NCBI RefSeq assembly: GCF_016593255.1
Contig: NZ_AP023212.1
Coordinates: forward strand, 1,228,001-1,292,000
DNA from: Hydrogenimonas urashimensis
GTDB lineage: Bacteria > Campylobacterota > Campylobacteria > Campylobacterales > Hydrogenimonadaceae
Direction of reading: 5' to 3'
DNA length: 64,000 nucleotides
This document shows, piece after piece, positions 8,675 through 16,968 of the stretch (positions are counted from its first letter, which is position 1; every line of letters begins with the position of its first letter). A program made the position numbers and the translations under genes. The notes under the pieces were generated by a model. The model made no database searches, was not told the DNA's origin, and saw nothing but the letters and a program-made list of their open reading frames with translations.

Positions 8675-9459
8675 GTGTTTCAAAAGATGATCTTCTCAAC
8701 TATATTCAGCAGGTTGCAGAAAACAAAAATCTTCTTGATCTTGACGTAATAACATCGCTTACCCATTCGCTGGAATCTGCACAATTCGCGAATAGCTATT
8801 ATGGTAAAGAGTTGTTGGATCGGCTTGAACGAGAAAAGCAAAACCTTCTTAAATATGATGCGAGCCAAGAGGATGCTGCCGATGTAGCGGAGAGGCTACA
8901 TCACATGATTAGTGTGTCGCCCGGTGAAGATGAAGAGTCCCGCTTTTTTATAGAGGTTTTGAATGAGGTAATAAAAGAAAGCTGCATGGGATGGGCCGCT
9001 TGGGGCGATATGATTGAGAAAAAAGACTTCATCAATGGGGTGATTGAAAATACACTTACATCGCGTTATTGGCTTCGTATAGTGGAAATGGAAGAGCAGC
9101 TCAATTTAAATAGAGCAGGCGGGGCACGGAATGAATACAAAAAAATCGAAGATGCTGCAAAAAAATTGAGTGATTATTTCGATGATGCTCACCTAACATA
9201 TGAGATCAATAGAGTGATTAAGGAGAGGGGCCAAAACAGGGCTAATCGATTGACCAGAGAAATAGTTTTGAAATCGTCTTTTTTTAAATTTCATCATCTG
9301 GCAATAGAAGAGATGAAAATGAAGACTACTACAAAAGCAAAAAACTTAGCGAACTATCTAAATCGGAATTTGATGGATGCGGATAAAAGCTATAAACCCC
9401 AAAAGAAAATAGCTAAACTTCACTACAAAAACGTTACCTTCTACTATTTCGGCATATAA
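8671..9459 (+). CDS. Unknown protein translationally coupled to the integrase
   Basis: Protein of 262 aa starting inside the integrase stop (ATGA), so the two are probably made together. I do not recognise a family. It looks soluble and largely helical, acidic in the first 150 residues and lysine-rich toward the C-terminus (about residues 205-250), with no signal peptide or membrane segment. Coupling to int suggests a role in recombination control or a cargo function such as phage interference, but nothing in the sequence shows either. The gene is AT-rich like int. Confidence 0.8.
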   Translation: MSVSKDDLLNYIQQVAENKNLLDLDVITSLTHSLESAQFANSYYGKELLDRLEREKQNLLKYDASQEDAADVAERLHHMISVSPGEDEESRFFIEVLNEVIKESCMGWAAWGDMIEKKDFINGVIENTLTSRYWLRIVEMEEQLNLNRAGGARNEYKKIEDAAKKLSDYFDDAHLTYEINRVIKERGQNRANRLTREIVLKSSFFKFHHLAIEEMKMKTTTKAKNLANYLNRNLMDADKSYKPQKKIAKLHYKNVTFYYFGI

Positions 9460-9535
9460 TTTTTTGCCTCATTTTGTCGAAATTTGACACTCATAGAGTG
9501 CCCTTTCCTCTTCGATGTTTGAGATAATACTCTCA

Positions 9536-9551
9536 TATCAATCGATTGATA
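9536..9551. promoter_or_regulatory. 16-bp perfect palindrome upstream of the AlpA-like gene
   Basis: TATCAATCGATTGATA is a perfect 16-bp inverted repeat ending 26 bp before the AlpA-like start. It overlaps the region where the promoter should lie (TTGAGATAATAC just before it). A dimeric regulator, possibly the gene's own product or an island repressor, is the likely ligand; this is inference. Confidence 0.4.
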
Positions 9552-9577
9552 AACAATCACAATTTAAAGGTAATCAC

Positions 9578-9766
9578 ATGGAAAATCAAAAAAGATGGCT
9601 AAACCCGAAAGAACTTGCTCAAGAGTTTGGAATTGCCCAATCCACCCAAGCAAAGCTTCGCATGGAGGGGAAAATCCCCTATTCCAAAATCGGGAACAAA
9701 TTCATTCGATATGACCGCCGCGAAATCGATAAATGGCTTGAAAAAAACAGAGTCATATCTGCATGA
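9578..9766 (+). CDS. AlpA-like / excisionase-family DNA-binding protein
   Basis: Small winged-helix (MerR/AlpA-type) DNA-binding protein, 62 aa. The pattern WLNPKELAQEFGIAQSTQAKLR, then IPYSKIGNKFIRYDRREIDKWL, is the standard HTH_17/AlpA architecture. In P4-like elements and Gram-negative phage satellites such proteins activate integrase/excision genes or act as excisionase. An earlier in-frame ATG at 9515 was rejected because the ATG at 9578 has AAAGG upstream and gives the family's usual length. It follows the integrase operon in the same direction, with a palindrome upstream. Confidence 0.85.
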   Translation: MENQKRWLNPKELAQEFGIAQSTQAKLRMEGKIPYSKIGNKFIRYDRREIDKWLEKNRVISA

Positions 9767-9942
9767 AGCAAAATTTAAATAAGGAAGCGAAAATGTAAGA
9801 AACCGCCGACCAACGGGACAGCGGTAGATTTGACGTATAGCTGCTGCAATTCTACCCGAAATCCCCCAAAAATCCAAATCGACAATCTGAAAAAAGTTGC
9901 CTCATAGAGGAGGCCCGGCTATTGCCTAAAAAAGGAGGAAAT

Positions 9943-10314
9943 ATGCAATTTTCAAATAAAGAAGAGACACATGAACTGCTGCTCAGCCTGCTTGAAAACA
10001 GAAGTGACGATTCGGCATTGAACAGTAGCTGCTGCAAAACTGCACCAATCACGAACAATGTTTGCGATCTTCGAGAAGTAGGAATTCAAATCACAGCTGA
10101 ATTGCTCGAAGCGGCCGGATACGGCCCGATGATCGGTAAAAAAGAGTATGCCGAAAGCGTTGGATGCAGCCGTTCAGCGGTAAACAACTACATCATGAAG
10201 GGCTACGGTATCCCAAATTATAAAAAGCTTGGATCGCAACACGACGCGCGGATAATTTTCGCGCTGAAAGACGTGGCCGAAGATTTAGCGAACCAAACGG
10301 TTAAGACCGCGTAA
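9943..10314 (+). CDS. Putative DNA-binding regulatory protein of the island
   Basis: Protein of 123 aa with a strong AAAGGAGG five bases before the chosen start (an upstream in-frame start at 9922 would lie ahead of this site). The C-terminal half contains a probable helix-turn-helix (MIGKKEYAESVGCSRSAVNN, about residues 61-80) followed by a beta-wing-like segment ending in ARIIFALKDVAEDL, similar in layout to the AlpA-like protein next door. The N-terminal half is unrecognised. It may be a second regulator of the early region. The 176 bp upstream contain no gene but carry a CTCATAGAG inverted repeat (9901-9909). Confidence 0.7.
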   Translation: MQFSNKEETHELLLSLLENRSDDSALNSSCCKTAPITNNVCDLREVGIQITAELLEAAGYGPMIGKKEYAESVGCSRSAVNNYIMKGYGIPNYKKLGSQHDARIIFALKDVAEDLANQTVKTA

Positions 10315-10324
10315 AGGCCGCCCC

Positions 10325-10432
10325 ATGCTGAAGCTGAAAAAAACGGTGACGCAACACTGCCACAAATGCGGGCGGGCCATCACGTCGATCTACTTCATCC
10401 TAAGCTGCAGATATTGCGGCGCACGGTTTTGA
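10325..10432 (+). CDS. 35-aa zinc-ribbon microprotein
   Basis: Short basic protein with two CxxC pairs (CHKC and CRYC, 13 residues apart), enough for one structural zinc. It lies 10 bp after the preceding gene and ends at a TGA overlapping a possible ATG of the next gene, so it fits a tightly packed phage-type operon. Small zinc-ribbon proteins of this size occur in phages as regulators (for example Mu Com), but no specific assignment is justified. Confidence 0.55.
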   Translation: MLKLKKTVTQHCHKCGRAITSIYFILSCRYCGARF

Positions 10433-10443
10433 TGAGGTGCGGC

Positions 10444-10980
10444 ATGGATACGCTCAAATCCTGGGTTACCAACCGCATCCTTTCCGATCCGTTGCGCTAC
10501 GGCACAGACGAAGGCGATCTGCGACTGATCAACGACTATTTCAGGGTGCAAGGGTGGCGGCCCTTGACGCGGCAAATGTTCAAGGCGGTACAGGCTTGCA
10601 TCCGTTACCGAAACTATTTTCTGCTTGAAAACGAAACCTTCGACTTACGAAAGAAACGCACGGCGTTGGAGCCGATCGGACAGCAGGCGACGATATGGGA
10701 CTACCTGCCCCAAAAGACGGCGAACGACTCCAAAAAGCTGGTGAAGTATTGGGTCGTCCATCCCGACCGGCTGCACCTGTCAGACGAAAAGATCAAGGAG
10801 GCTTTGCCCGATGTCGCCGATCGTCACATCACGGCGGCGCGCGTAATGTATCCGCTACTGAAGGCCAACCCGCCTTTGAAAGTGGAAAAACGCAAAAGGG
10901 CGCCCAAACGGCTACGCATCAACGGCGGCGGCATCGGTCGGAAACGGTCGAGCGGTGAAGAGGAAGCGGCGAACGGGTAG
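10444..10980 (+). CDS. Unknown island protein with basic C-terminal tail
   Basis: Protein of about 178 aa. The chosen ATG follows GAGGTGC; an alternative ATG at 10432 overlaps the upstream stop. No family recognised. The first 140 residues are mixed helical with several aromatic clusters (RYRNYF, IWDYLP, YWVVHPDRLHL). The last 40 are strongly basic (KRKRAPKRLR, GRKRSS), which suggests nucleic-acid contact. From here to about 13.9 kb the DNA is markedly richer in GC than the integrase end, pointing to a mosaic island. Between this gene and the next lie 66 bp. Confidence 0.7.
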   Translation: MDTLKSWVTNRILSDPLRYGTDEGDLRLINDYFRVQGWRPLTRQMFKAVQACIRYRNYFLLENETFDLRKKRTALEPIGQQATIWDYLPQKTANDSKKLVKYWVVHPDRLHLSDEKIKEALPDVADRHITAARVMYPLLKANPPLKVEKRKRAPKRLRINGGGIGRKRSSGEEEAANG

Positions 10981-11046
10981 CGGCCCGTCCGTCACTTGAG
11001 GAAAAAGCGCGTAAACGTATTATAGCGAAAAACGCGCCATGCGATC

Positions 11047-11781
11047 ATGTATATCGTATTCACAACAACGCCTTACCATTACGAGCGGTTGCGCCAAACT
11101 TTCCCCGATCCGTCTGGCATCGAACGGGACGGCCACAAAGTGCGGGTGATGTATTTATTCGAAGGCTTACGGCTATCGGACCAGCAGGTCATGCAAGTGG
11201 GGCTGATCAAAAAGAGCATCGAAACATTGACGGACGGTAGCGCGCGCTTTGAAACGAAAGCTTTCGCCAACGACGGCCCCGTCTATCGCGTCAACGATTT
11301 TTTCAGGCGTTACTGCCTTTACCGATCATGGCCTGAGTGGTATTGGCCGCGTCATCGTAAACAGTTGATGAGGTGGGCCAGCCGATATGCCCAAAGGCTT
11401 TACGAAAAGGGCTTATTTTGCTTTGAAACGGTGTTGGGCTATATGATGGCTGCCAACAAAAGCATGAAAGGCAAAATCGACGATTACGAAAAGCTGGAGC
11501 AAAAAGCCCGTTGGGTGTATGCCGTCACCATGAAGCGCATCGAGGCGGGCGATTTTGACAAAGCCGACCCCGAAACGCTGAAGCAGATACGCAAGGAGGC
11601 GGGTAAAAAGGGCAACGCACAAAGCCAGCGCACCCGAAAAAGCAAAGCGGCAGAAAGGCGCGAACGGCTGCAGCAGCTAATCAACGACGGCACGGCCGAC
11701 CCGAAGCTATTGGCCGCCATGCTCAAGGTAAATGAACGCACCGTTTACCGCGACCTGCAAAAGCTGGGGGTGCGCCAATGA
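11047..11781 (+). CDS. HTH-containing protein, possible replication or regulatory protein
   Basis: Protein of 244 aa. The C-terminus has a clear helix-turn-helix (DPKLLAAMLKVNERTVYRDL, about residues 218-237) preceded by a highly charged linker rich in K, R and E. The N-terminal 150 residues are aromatic-rich (YCLYRSWPEWYWPRHRK) and unrecognised. Its place immediately before the repeat region and the SF2 helicase makes a role in replication initiation or origin recognition plausible, but this is inference. It overlaps a short frame after it by four bases. Confidence 0.7.
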   Translation: MYIVFTTTPYHYERLRQTFPDPSGIERDGHKVRVMYLFEGLRLSDQQVMQVGLIKKSIETLTDGSARFETKAFANDGPVYRVNDFFRRYCLYRSWPEWYWPRHRKQLMRWASRYAQRLYEKGLFCFETVLGYMMAANKSMKGKIDDYEKLEQKARWVYAVTMKRIEAGDFDKADPETLKQIRKEAGKKGNAQSQRTRKSKAAERRERLQQLINDGTADPKLLAAMLKVNERTVYRDLQKLGVRQ

Positions 11782-12002
11782 TCCGCCTACATTTTACCAC
11801 TACCAGCCAGCAGCCCACCGCATCAACGCCACCCGCCCAGCCTACCACACCATTGGCACAGCTGGCTAACCGTTGCGCCATCCCGCTAACTGCCCGCACC
11901 CCATGGGGGTGGCTATTATACGACTTGGTAAATGTCAAAGCCCGAAATTTAGGGCTTGAGAGCGGTTTCAAACACCTACATTTATACATACGGGTTTGCT
12001 AA
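11778..12002 (+). CDS. Doubtful 74-aa frame
   Basis: The ATG overlaps the previous stop (ATGA), the same coupling seen elsewhere in the island, which is the only argument for it. The product is low-complexity (Thr/Pro/Ala-rich) and its last residues are encoded by the first copy of the tandem DNA repeat at 11978. It may simply be an open frame across a non-coding replication or control region. Confidence 0.25.
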   Translation: MIRLHFTTTSQQPTASTPPAQPTTPLAQLANRCAIPLTARTPWGWLLYDLVNVKARNLGLESGFKHLHLYIRVC

Positions 12003-12049
12003 ATGTCAAAAACCCACATTTATACATACGGGTTTGCTAAATGTCAAAA
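11978..12049. repeat. Tandem 34-bp repeat upstream of the helicase
   Basis: Bases 11978-12011 are repeated exactly at 12016-12049 (period 38 bp). Each unit contains ACATTTATACATACGGG and TTGCTAAATGTCAAAA. A third, partial copy (TAAATGTCAAA) sits at 11929-11939. The block is AT-rich inside a GC-rich stretch. It could be an iteron-type origin read by the adjacent HTH protein, or tandem operators over the helicase promoter (TTGCTA at 11996 and TATACA at 12021 are weak promoter boxes). Confidence 0.75.
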
Positions 12050-12061
12050 GGAGCGCGTGAA

Positions 12062-13969
12062 ATGAACGAGACAAAAAGAGGTGGCATCGTACTGAGGCCC
12101 TACCAGCGCGACATCATCGAGCGGGCGGCCAACGCGTCGGGTAACGTGCTAATCGAGGCCCCCACGGGCAGCGGCAAAAGCGTCATGGCCAAAGCGTTGG
12201 CACGGCTGGAGGTGGAGCGCGGGGGCAAAGTGTTGATCGTCGCGCCGAAGATCATGCTGCTTGACCAGTTGGCCGCCATGTTCGCCGACCTGGGTCCCGA
12301 AGTGATCCACGGCCAAAAAAAGCATGACATCAAGGCGGGGGTTTTCGTTTCGACGGTGCAGACGGCGCATCGACGGAAACTTGGATTTACGCCGTCCTTG
12401 ATACTGATCGACGAGGTGCATCACGGCTTTACGGGAAAGATGATCAAAAAGCTGCTTGAAGACTTCGACGGCAAACTGATCGGATTGAGTGCCACGCCCT
12501 ACGACAAAGAGGGCAAACCGCTCAAAGGCTTCGATCTGCACCTCAACGCCTACGATACCCGTTACATGATCGAGCGCGGTTACCTGGTGCCGGTTTACTC
12601 TTATGCGCCTGTCAAGGTCAATTTGGAAGGCATACGCACCACGGCGGGGGATTACAACCAAAGCGACCTTGAGGAGCGATTCAACACCATCGAGAGCATC
12701 ATGCAGGTGGTGGGGGCGACGAAAGCGGTCATCAAGGAGCGAAAGCAGGCGATCGTCTTTTGCATCACGATCAACCACGCCGAAGCGATGGCTGCCGCGT
12801 ATCGTGACGCGGGCATCGAGGCGCACGCCATGCACTCCCAGCTATCCAAAGAGGAGCGCGACCGCCGCATGGAGGCGTTCAGGCGGGGCGACATCAAGCT
12901 ATTGACCAACCCCGACATGCTCACCACGGGATTCGACCACCCGCCCACCGATACCGTCGTTTTAGCCAGGGCGACGAAAAGCCAAAACCTCTACCGTCAG
13001 ATGGTGGGGCGGGTGTTGCGTCCATGTGAGGGCAAAAGTGACGCGGTGCTGCTGGATTGCGCGGGGGTGGTGAACGAGTTGGGGTTACCCACCGACCCGA
13101 TACGCCCCCGCCGAAAGCGGCAAATCGCGAACGGCATGAAACGGCGGTGCGAGGAGTGCGGCGGCGACAGAGTTTACCGCCGCGTCGTCAAAAGCCGCGC
13201 CTATTGGCAGTGTCCCGAATGCGGCCATTACGAAGCGATCGAGCCCAAAGGCTACGCCTGCGAGGGGTGCGGGCGCATATGGGGGAATGACGGGCGTTAC
13301 AGCGCGAAAGACGGGAAGCTGCTGCTGCTTTGCGATTGCGGGCATGAGAGCGTCGTAAGCGAGGCGACCAGTGAAGAGGCGTTGCGGGCGATCTTCGACC
13401 CTGCCATCGTTGCGGCGGTGCAAAAGCGCGTCGTGGCGGGTTACGCCCTTTGGCTGATCGAAAAGAAGGGAGCGGCGTTCATCACCACGCCCGAGGCGGC
13501 GCGACAGATACGGACGCTTAACGCCTACGTCAAAGACCACCCTGACGCGGTGCCGCGATTTGAGGAAAGCATCGTAAGGCAGCCCGACGGGTGGCGCATT
13601 TTTCCGCGAGAGTATGAAATAGGCGCAAAAAGCGTTGAGAAGATGCGGGCGGCATTTTACAACGCCAACCGTTTCACTGAAGCGGCCCGCCTGCTTGACG
13701 AGCTGCTGCAGCTGGAAGGGAAGCCGCCCTTGAAGCGGTGGGTGATCGAAAAGACGTTGCAGCAGTTGGAAAGCTCACCTGTGGAGGGCATCGAGCGTAT
13801 GACGGTCAAGCGGCTTAAAAATCTCTACTCCAAACGCAAAGACTGCAACACCATCGACACGTTCATCCCCTTCATCGAGGAGGAGCGGGGTGTTACGGCA
13901 CTGCCCAAGCAAACCACATCAAACATAAAAGGAGAAAACCATGACCCGAAAATTTTACGCCATCGATGA
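12062..13969 (+). CDS. DEAD/DEAH-box SF2 helicase with zinc ribbons
   Basis: ATP-dependent nucleic-acid helicase, about 635 aa. All key motifs are present: Q-like motif LRPYQRDII, Walker A APTGSGKS (residues 33-40), DEVH (117-120), SATP (143-146), the VI motif QMVGRVLRP, and a C-terminal zinc-ribbon region with CEEC, CPEC and CEGC pairs. The architecture matches the ResIII/ComFA-like helicases common in phages and integrative elements, where they support replication. The ATG at 12041 lies in the repeat and has no ribosome-binding site; the ATG at 12062 has AAGGAG about ten bases ahead. The end overlaps the next gene by 29 bp. Confidence 0.9.
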   Translation: MNETKRGGIVLRPYQRDIIERAANASGNVLIEAPTGSGKSVMAKALARLEVERGGKVLIVAPKIMLLDQLAAMFADLGPEVIHGQKKHDIKAGVFVSTVQTAHRRKLGFTPSLILIDEVHHGFTGKMIKKLLEDFDGKLIGLSATPYDKEGKPLKGFDLHLNAYDTRYMIERGYLVPVYSYAPVKVNLEGIRTTAGDYNQSDLEERFNTIESIMQVVGATKAVIKERKQAIVFCITINHAEAMAAAYRDAGIEAHAMHSQLSKEERDRRMEAFRRGDIKLLTNPDMLTTGFDHPPTDTVVLARATKSQNLYRQMVGRVLRPCEGKSDAVLLDCAGVVNELGLPTDPIRPRRKRQIANGMKRRCEECGGDRVYRRVVKSRAYWQCPECGHYEAIEPKGYACEGCGRIWGNDGRYSAKDGKLLLLCDCGHESVVSEATSEEALRAIFDPAIVAAVQKRVVAGYALWLIEKKGAAFITTPEAARQIRTLNAYVKDHPDAVPRFEESIVRQPDGWRIFPREYEIGAKSVEKMRAAFYNANRFTEAARLLDELLQLEGKPPLKRWVIEKTLQQLESSPVEGIERMTVKRLKNLYSKRKDCNTIDTFIPFIEEERGVTALPKQTTSNIKGENHDPKILRHR

Positions 13970-14447
13970 GCCTATCACCCTGCTTTTATTGGCATGGAAC
14001 ACGAAGCAATTCAGAGAAGTGGGCGACACCGAAGCCTACCTCAACACGCTTCATACTATGAAACGGTTTGAAAGTTTTACCATGCTTATCGAACTGATCG
14101 GGTTGGCCGAAGCATACGTCAAAGGAGGCTTTGAAGGGGTAAGGGAGCTTATCATCGACAGGATAGCCGAATACGGCAAAGGGCCCAATGATCCGTTCAC
14201 CCTATGGATGAATGGCTTTTTACAGATGACGGAAGGACAAGAAGTGTCTAAGTGGCTGGAGATGCTGGAGATAGCGGCGGCCCGTGTCGCTTACAGGGAG
14301 AGCGGCGGGTATGAAGGCTTTATAAAGAGGGTGAACACGATTGAGAAAATCATGGAGGCGTTCGAAAGGGGTGGCCGGAGCCTACTTGGAAAATGCGATG
14401 GAAAAATTCAACACGAGACTGAAGGAGAGGAGTATGACCATGAGTGA
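13941..14447 (+). CDS. Unknown helical island protein
   Basis: Protein of 168 aa with AAAAGGAG ahead of the ATG. The reading frame begins within the end of the helicase gene and runs into the start of the next gene, so it is part of one operon. The product looks all-helical and soluble with a charged C-terminus. No family recognised. Confidence 0.75.
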   Translation: MTRKFYAIDEPITLLLLAWNTKQFREVGDTEAYLNTLHTMKRFESFTMLIELIGLAEAYVKGGFEGVRELIIDRIAEYGKGPNDPFTLWMNGFLQMTEGQEVSKWLEMLEIAAARVAYRESGGYEGFIKRVNTIEKIMEAFERGGRSLLGKCDGKIQHETEGEEYDHE

Positions 14448-14673
14448 CAACGTTCGTTTTCGGCCCTATTTGCCGAGTGAATTCGTAGAAATACTTTACC
14501 GATGCAGTTCGGCATGCGGTCTCTCTCTTGGGCGCATACTGACTGAGTTCCTGCTCGATAGCAGGAAATTCGAGAAGGTAGAGGAGCTATGTCTTGGAGA
14601 CGGTGACGACGATGAAATTGCCGAAACGATTTTGGGCCCATCATTTTCGGATGATATGCAAGAATTTGAATGA
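14434..14673 (+). CDS. Small acidic island protein
   Basis: Protein of 79 aa. The start was placed at 14434 because GGAGAGGAG lies just upstream; frames reaching back to 14341 would use codons in the middle of the previous gene. RPYLPSEFVEILYRCSSACGLSLGRILTEFLL resembles a short helical DNA- or protein-binding module; the C-terminus is very acidic (DGDDDEIAE). It precedes the tail genes. Function unknown. Confidence 0.65.
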   Translation: MTMSDNVRFRPYLPSEFVEILYRCSSACGLSLGRILTEFLLDSRKFEKVEELCLGDGDDDEIAETILGPSFSDDMQEFE

Positions 14674-14697
14674 ATAAAAAAACCAGGAGGAAATAGG

Positions 14698-15027
14698 ATG
14701 GAAAAAAACGAACTGCTGAAGAAGCTCACGAACGTCGAGCCGGAAGTGTATCACGTAGAAGCGTGGGATGCAGATGTCAAACTACGGCCCATCACTATCG
14801 ACGAATTCGCAAAAACCCATAAGACGATGCTTGCAGATGGACATGAGAATATGACACTCGACCAGCTTCTTGGCATTCAGATCGAAACGGTCTCGATAGC
14901 AATGGTCGATCCGAAAGTTACGGCCAAGGAGCTGTCTGGCATCGATGTGAACAAAATCGCCGGGATGACTGAAATTTATGAACATATTATCGCTATGGGG
15001 GATTTCCAGCGACATTTTCAAAAGTAG
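14698..15027 (+). CDS. Probable phage tail assembly chaperone
   Basis: Protein of 109 aa located 15 bp before the tape-measure gene, the invariant place of tail assembly chaperones in long-tailed phages. The composition (acidic, helical, no signal) and the N-terminal pattern VEAWDADVKLRPITIDEF resemble XkdN/phage tail chaperone proteins. A strong AGGAGG precedes the ATG. I see no slippery sequence that would give the usual frameshifted second product. Role: chaperoning tape-measure and tail-tube assembly; assignment is mainly contextual. Confidence 0.6.
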   Translation: MEKNELLKKLTNVEPEVYHVEAWDADVKLRPITIDEFAKTHKTMLADGHENMTLDQLLGIQIETVSIAMVDPKVTAKELSGIDVNKIAGMTEIYEHIIAMGDFQRHFQK

Positions 15028-15042
15028 GACAGGAGTTAAACA

Positions 15043-16872
15043 ATGGCAGCTAAAGTCGGAACCGTACTGATAGACATCAAGGCCGACACCGCGAAACTTG
15101 TAAGCGGTATGAAAAAGGCCGAAAATGTCGTCAAAAAATCTGTCGACAACGTGAAGAGAACGGTGCTTGGCATAGCGGCCGCCTACGCATCCATCCAGTC
15201 AGTACGGGCGTTTAAAGACATGGTGAGCGATGCCATCGACGCAGCTGACACGACGGGTAAACTTGCCGAAAAACTTGGCATGACGACGGAGGCATTGACG
15301 CATCTGCAATATGCCGCGAAATACTCGGGTGTTTCCGTCGATAAGCTCAACGCCGCAATGTCGGCCATGATCAGACGCACGAGCAATTTCATGCGAAACG
15401 GTGGAGGGGCGGCCGCCAAGGCACTGAAAGAACTTGGCATAAGCATGGAATTTGCAAGAAAGCATTTCACCGATACGGAAACCACTTTCAAAATCATTGC
15501 CGATCGACTTGCAAAGCTCCCGGACGGATTCAGAAAGACGGCCATCGCCCAGGATATTTTCAGCAAATCTGCAGCGGACGTGATACGGTTGGCCAATACT
15601 GGTTCCGAAGGATTGGCCAGAATGGCGAACGAGGCCGATCGTCTTGGCATCACCATGTCTACATCGCAATCAAAGATCGCTGCAGCCATCAACGATACCA
15701 TGGATCATTTGAGGTCCATCAAAACAGGAATGATCAACCGTCTTGTCCAAGGAATGCAGCCGGCAATCCTTGCCTTTGCCAAAACCGTGGACAAATGGCT
15801 GACCAACGCCTTTATGGGCGGGGCCAAATCCGCAAATGAATTCGGAAAAACGACCGTTGTGGCCATAGAAAAAGTCATAGAGGCTTTCGGCTTCATTAAG
15901 GATGTTGGAACGGGCATCTCGATGGTGTTCAAGGCATCACTCTATTCGATACTTTATATCTCCAAAGCCGTTATGGACGCGATCAACGTGACCGCTTCCG
16001 TTGTCACGGAAAGAATTAACGACATTCTCAAACTCTACAACATGGTTGCGGATAAATTCGGGTGGGGCAAAAAAGATCTCATCGGGCCATTGATCGATAC
16101 ATCCTGGACGACGAACGCCATGAAGCAGCTCAAACAGGGCATTAGCAAGGACATGGATACGCTCATGTTCGATTCCGGCCAAAGTGCCGCAAAAAAGTGG
16201 ATTGAAGGATTCAGGGAATCGTATAAGAACATTACGGAGACGGATTGGACTCCAGTGAAGCCGGAGGGTGAAAAACTACCCCGGTACAACGATCTTTTCG
16301 TCCCGTATCTTCAAAACATGAAGACGTTCAGAAACAAGGCGAAAGAAACGGCAGATGCGATATACGAAGCGTTCAAGGGCATGGAGCGACACCTGAAAGA
16401 CACATTCGAAAGCTTTTTCGACTACACGTCCGACAAGTTTCTTCGATTCGGCGATCTCGTGGAAAATGTTTTGCACGAGATTTACATGCAGATGATGCGC
16501 ACGACGATCATCAATCCGCTTGTCGGCGGGTTGACCGGCATGCTCCCATTCGCCAAGGGCGGGGTGGTCCAGGCGTTCGCCTCCGGCGGCATTGTCAGCC
16601 AGCCGACCGTCTTTCCGATGGCGAACGGCCTGGGATTGATGGGGGAAGCGGGAGCCGAGGCGATCATGCCCTTGACCAGAATCAACGGCGATCTTGGGGT
16701 GAAGGCTGTCCCAGGCAACGTGAATATTGTGGTCAAAAACGAAACGGGTTTCCCTGTGGAACTTGAGACTCTGCGAAACGGTCTCGATAGCAATGGCGAC
16801 AGAGTAATCGAAATCGTCATGCATCATCTCAATACGGACCCGGAATTCAGGGCGGCGATCAAGGACGCATGA
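15043..16872 (+). CDS. Phage tail tape-measure protein
   Basis: Protein of 609 aa that would set tail length and occupy the tail lumen. The N-terminus (VGTVLIDIKADTAKLVSGMK) is typical of tape measures; a long helical body with TTEALTHLQYAAKYSGVS and TAIAQDIFSKSAADVIRLAN follows, and the C-terminus has the characteristic glycine-rich segment around FAKGGVVQAFASGGIVSQPT and GLMGEAGAEAIMPL. It is short for a siphophage tape measure, so the predicted tail would be short. No tail tube, tail terminator, baseplate or receptor-binding protein is recognisable in the island, which makes this gene's presence unusual. Confidence 0.9.
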   Translation: MAAKVGTVLIDIKADTAKLVSGMKKAENVVKKSVDNVKRTVLGIAAAYASIQSVRAFKDMVSDAIDAADTTGKLAEKLGMTTEALTHLQYAAKYSGVSVDKLNAAMSAMIRRTSNFMRNGGGAAAKALKELGISMEFARKHFTDTETTFKIIADRLAKLPDGFRKTAIAQDIFSKSAADVIRLANTGSEGLARMANEADRLGITMSTSQSKIAAAINDTMDHLRSIKTGMINRLVQGMQPAILAFAKTVDKWLTNAFMGGAKSANEFGKTTVVAIEKVIEAFGFIKDVGTGISMVFKASLYSILYISKAVMDAINVTASVVTERINDILKLYNMVADKFGWGKKDLIGPLIDTSWTTNAMKQLKQGISKDMDTLMFDSGQSAAKKWIEGFRESYKNITETDWTPVKPEGEKLPRYNDLFVPYLQNMKTFRNKAKETADAIYEAFKGMERHLKDTFESFFDYTSDKFLRFGDLVENVLHEIYMQMMRTTIINPLVGGLTGMLPFAKGGVVQAFASGGIVSQPTVFPMANGLGLMGEAGAEAIMPLTRINGDLGVKAVPGNVNIVVKNETGFPVELETLRNGLDSNGDRVIEIVMHHLNTDPEFRAAIKDA

Positions 16873-16968
16873 CGTGCCCACCTCCGACGAGATTCATTTG
16901 TGCGTCATGGGCCCATGTTTTTCAGGCAATACGTCAAAATTGGAAAATCAAAATATAGAGGAGGAGCA

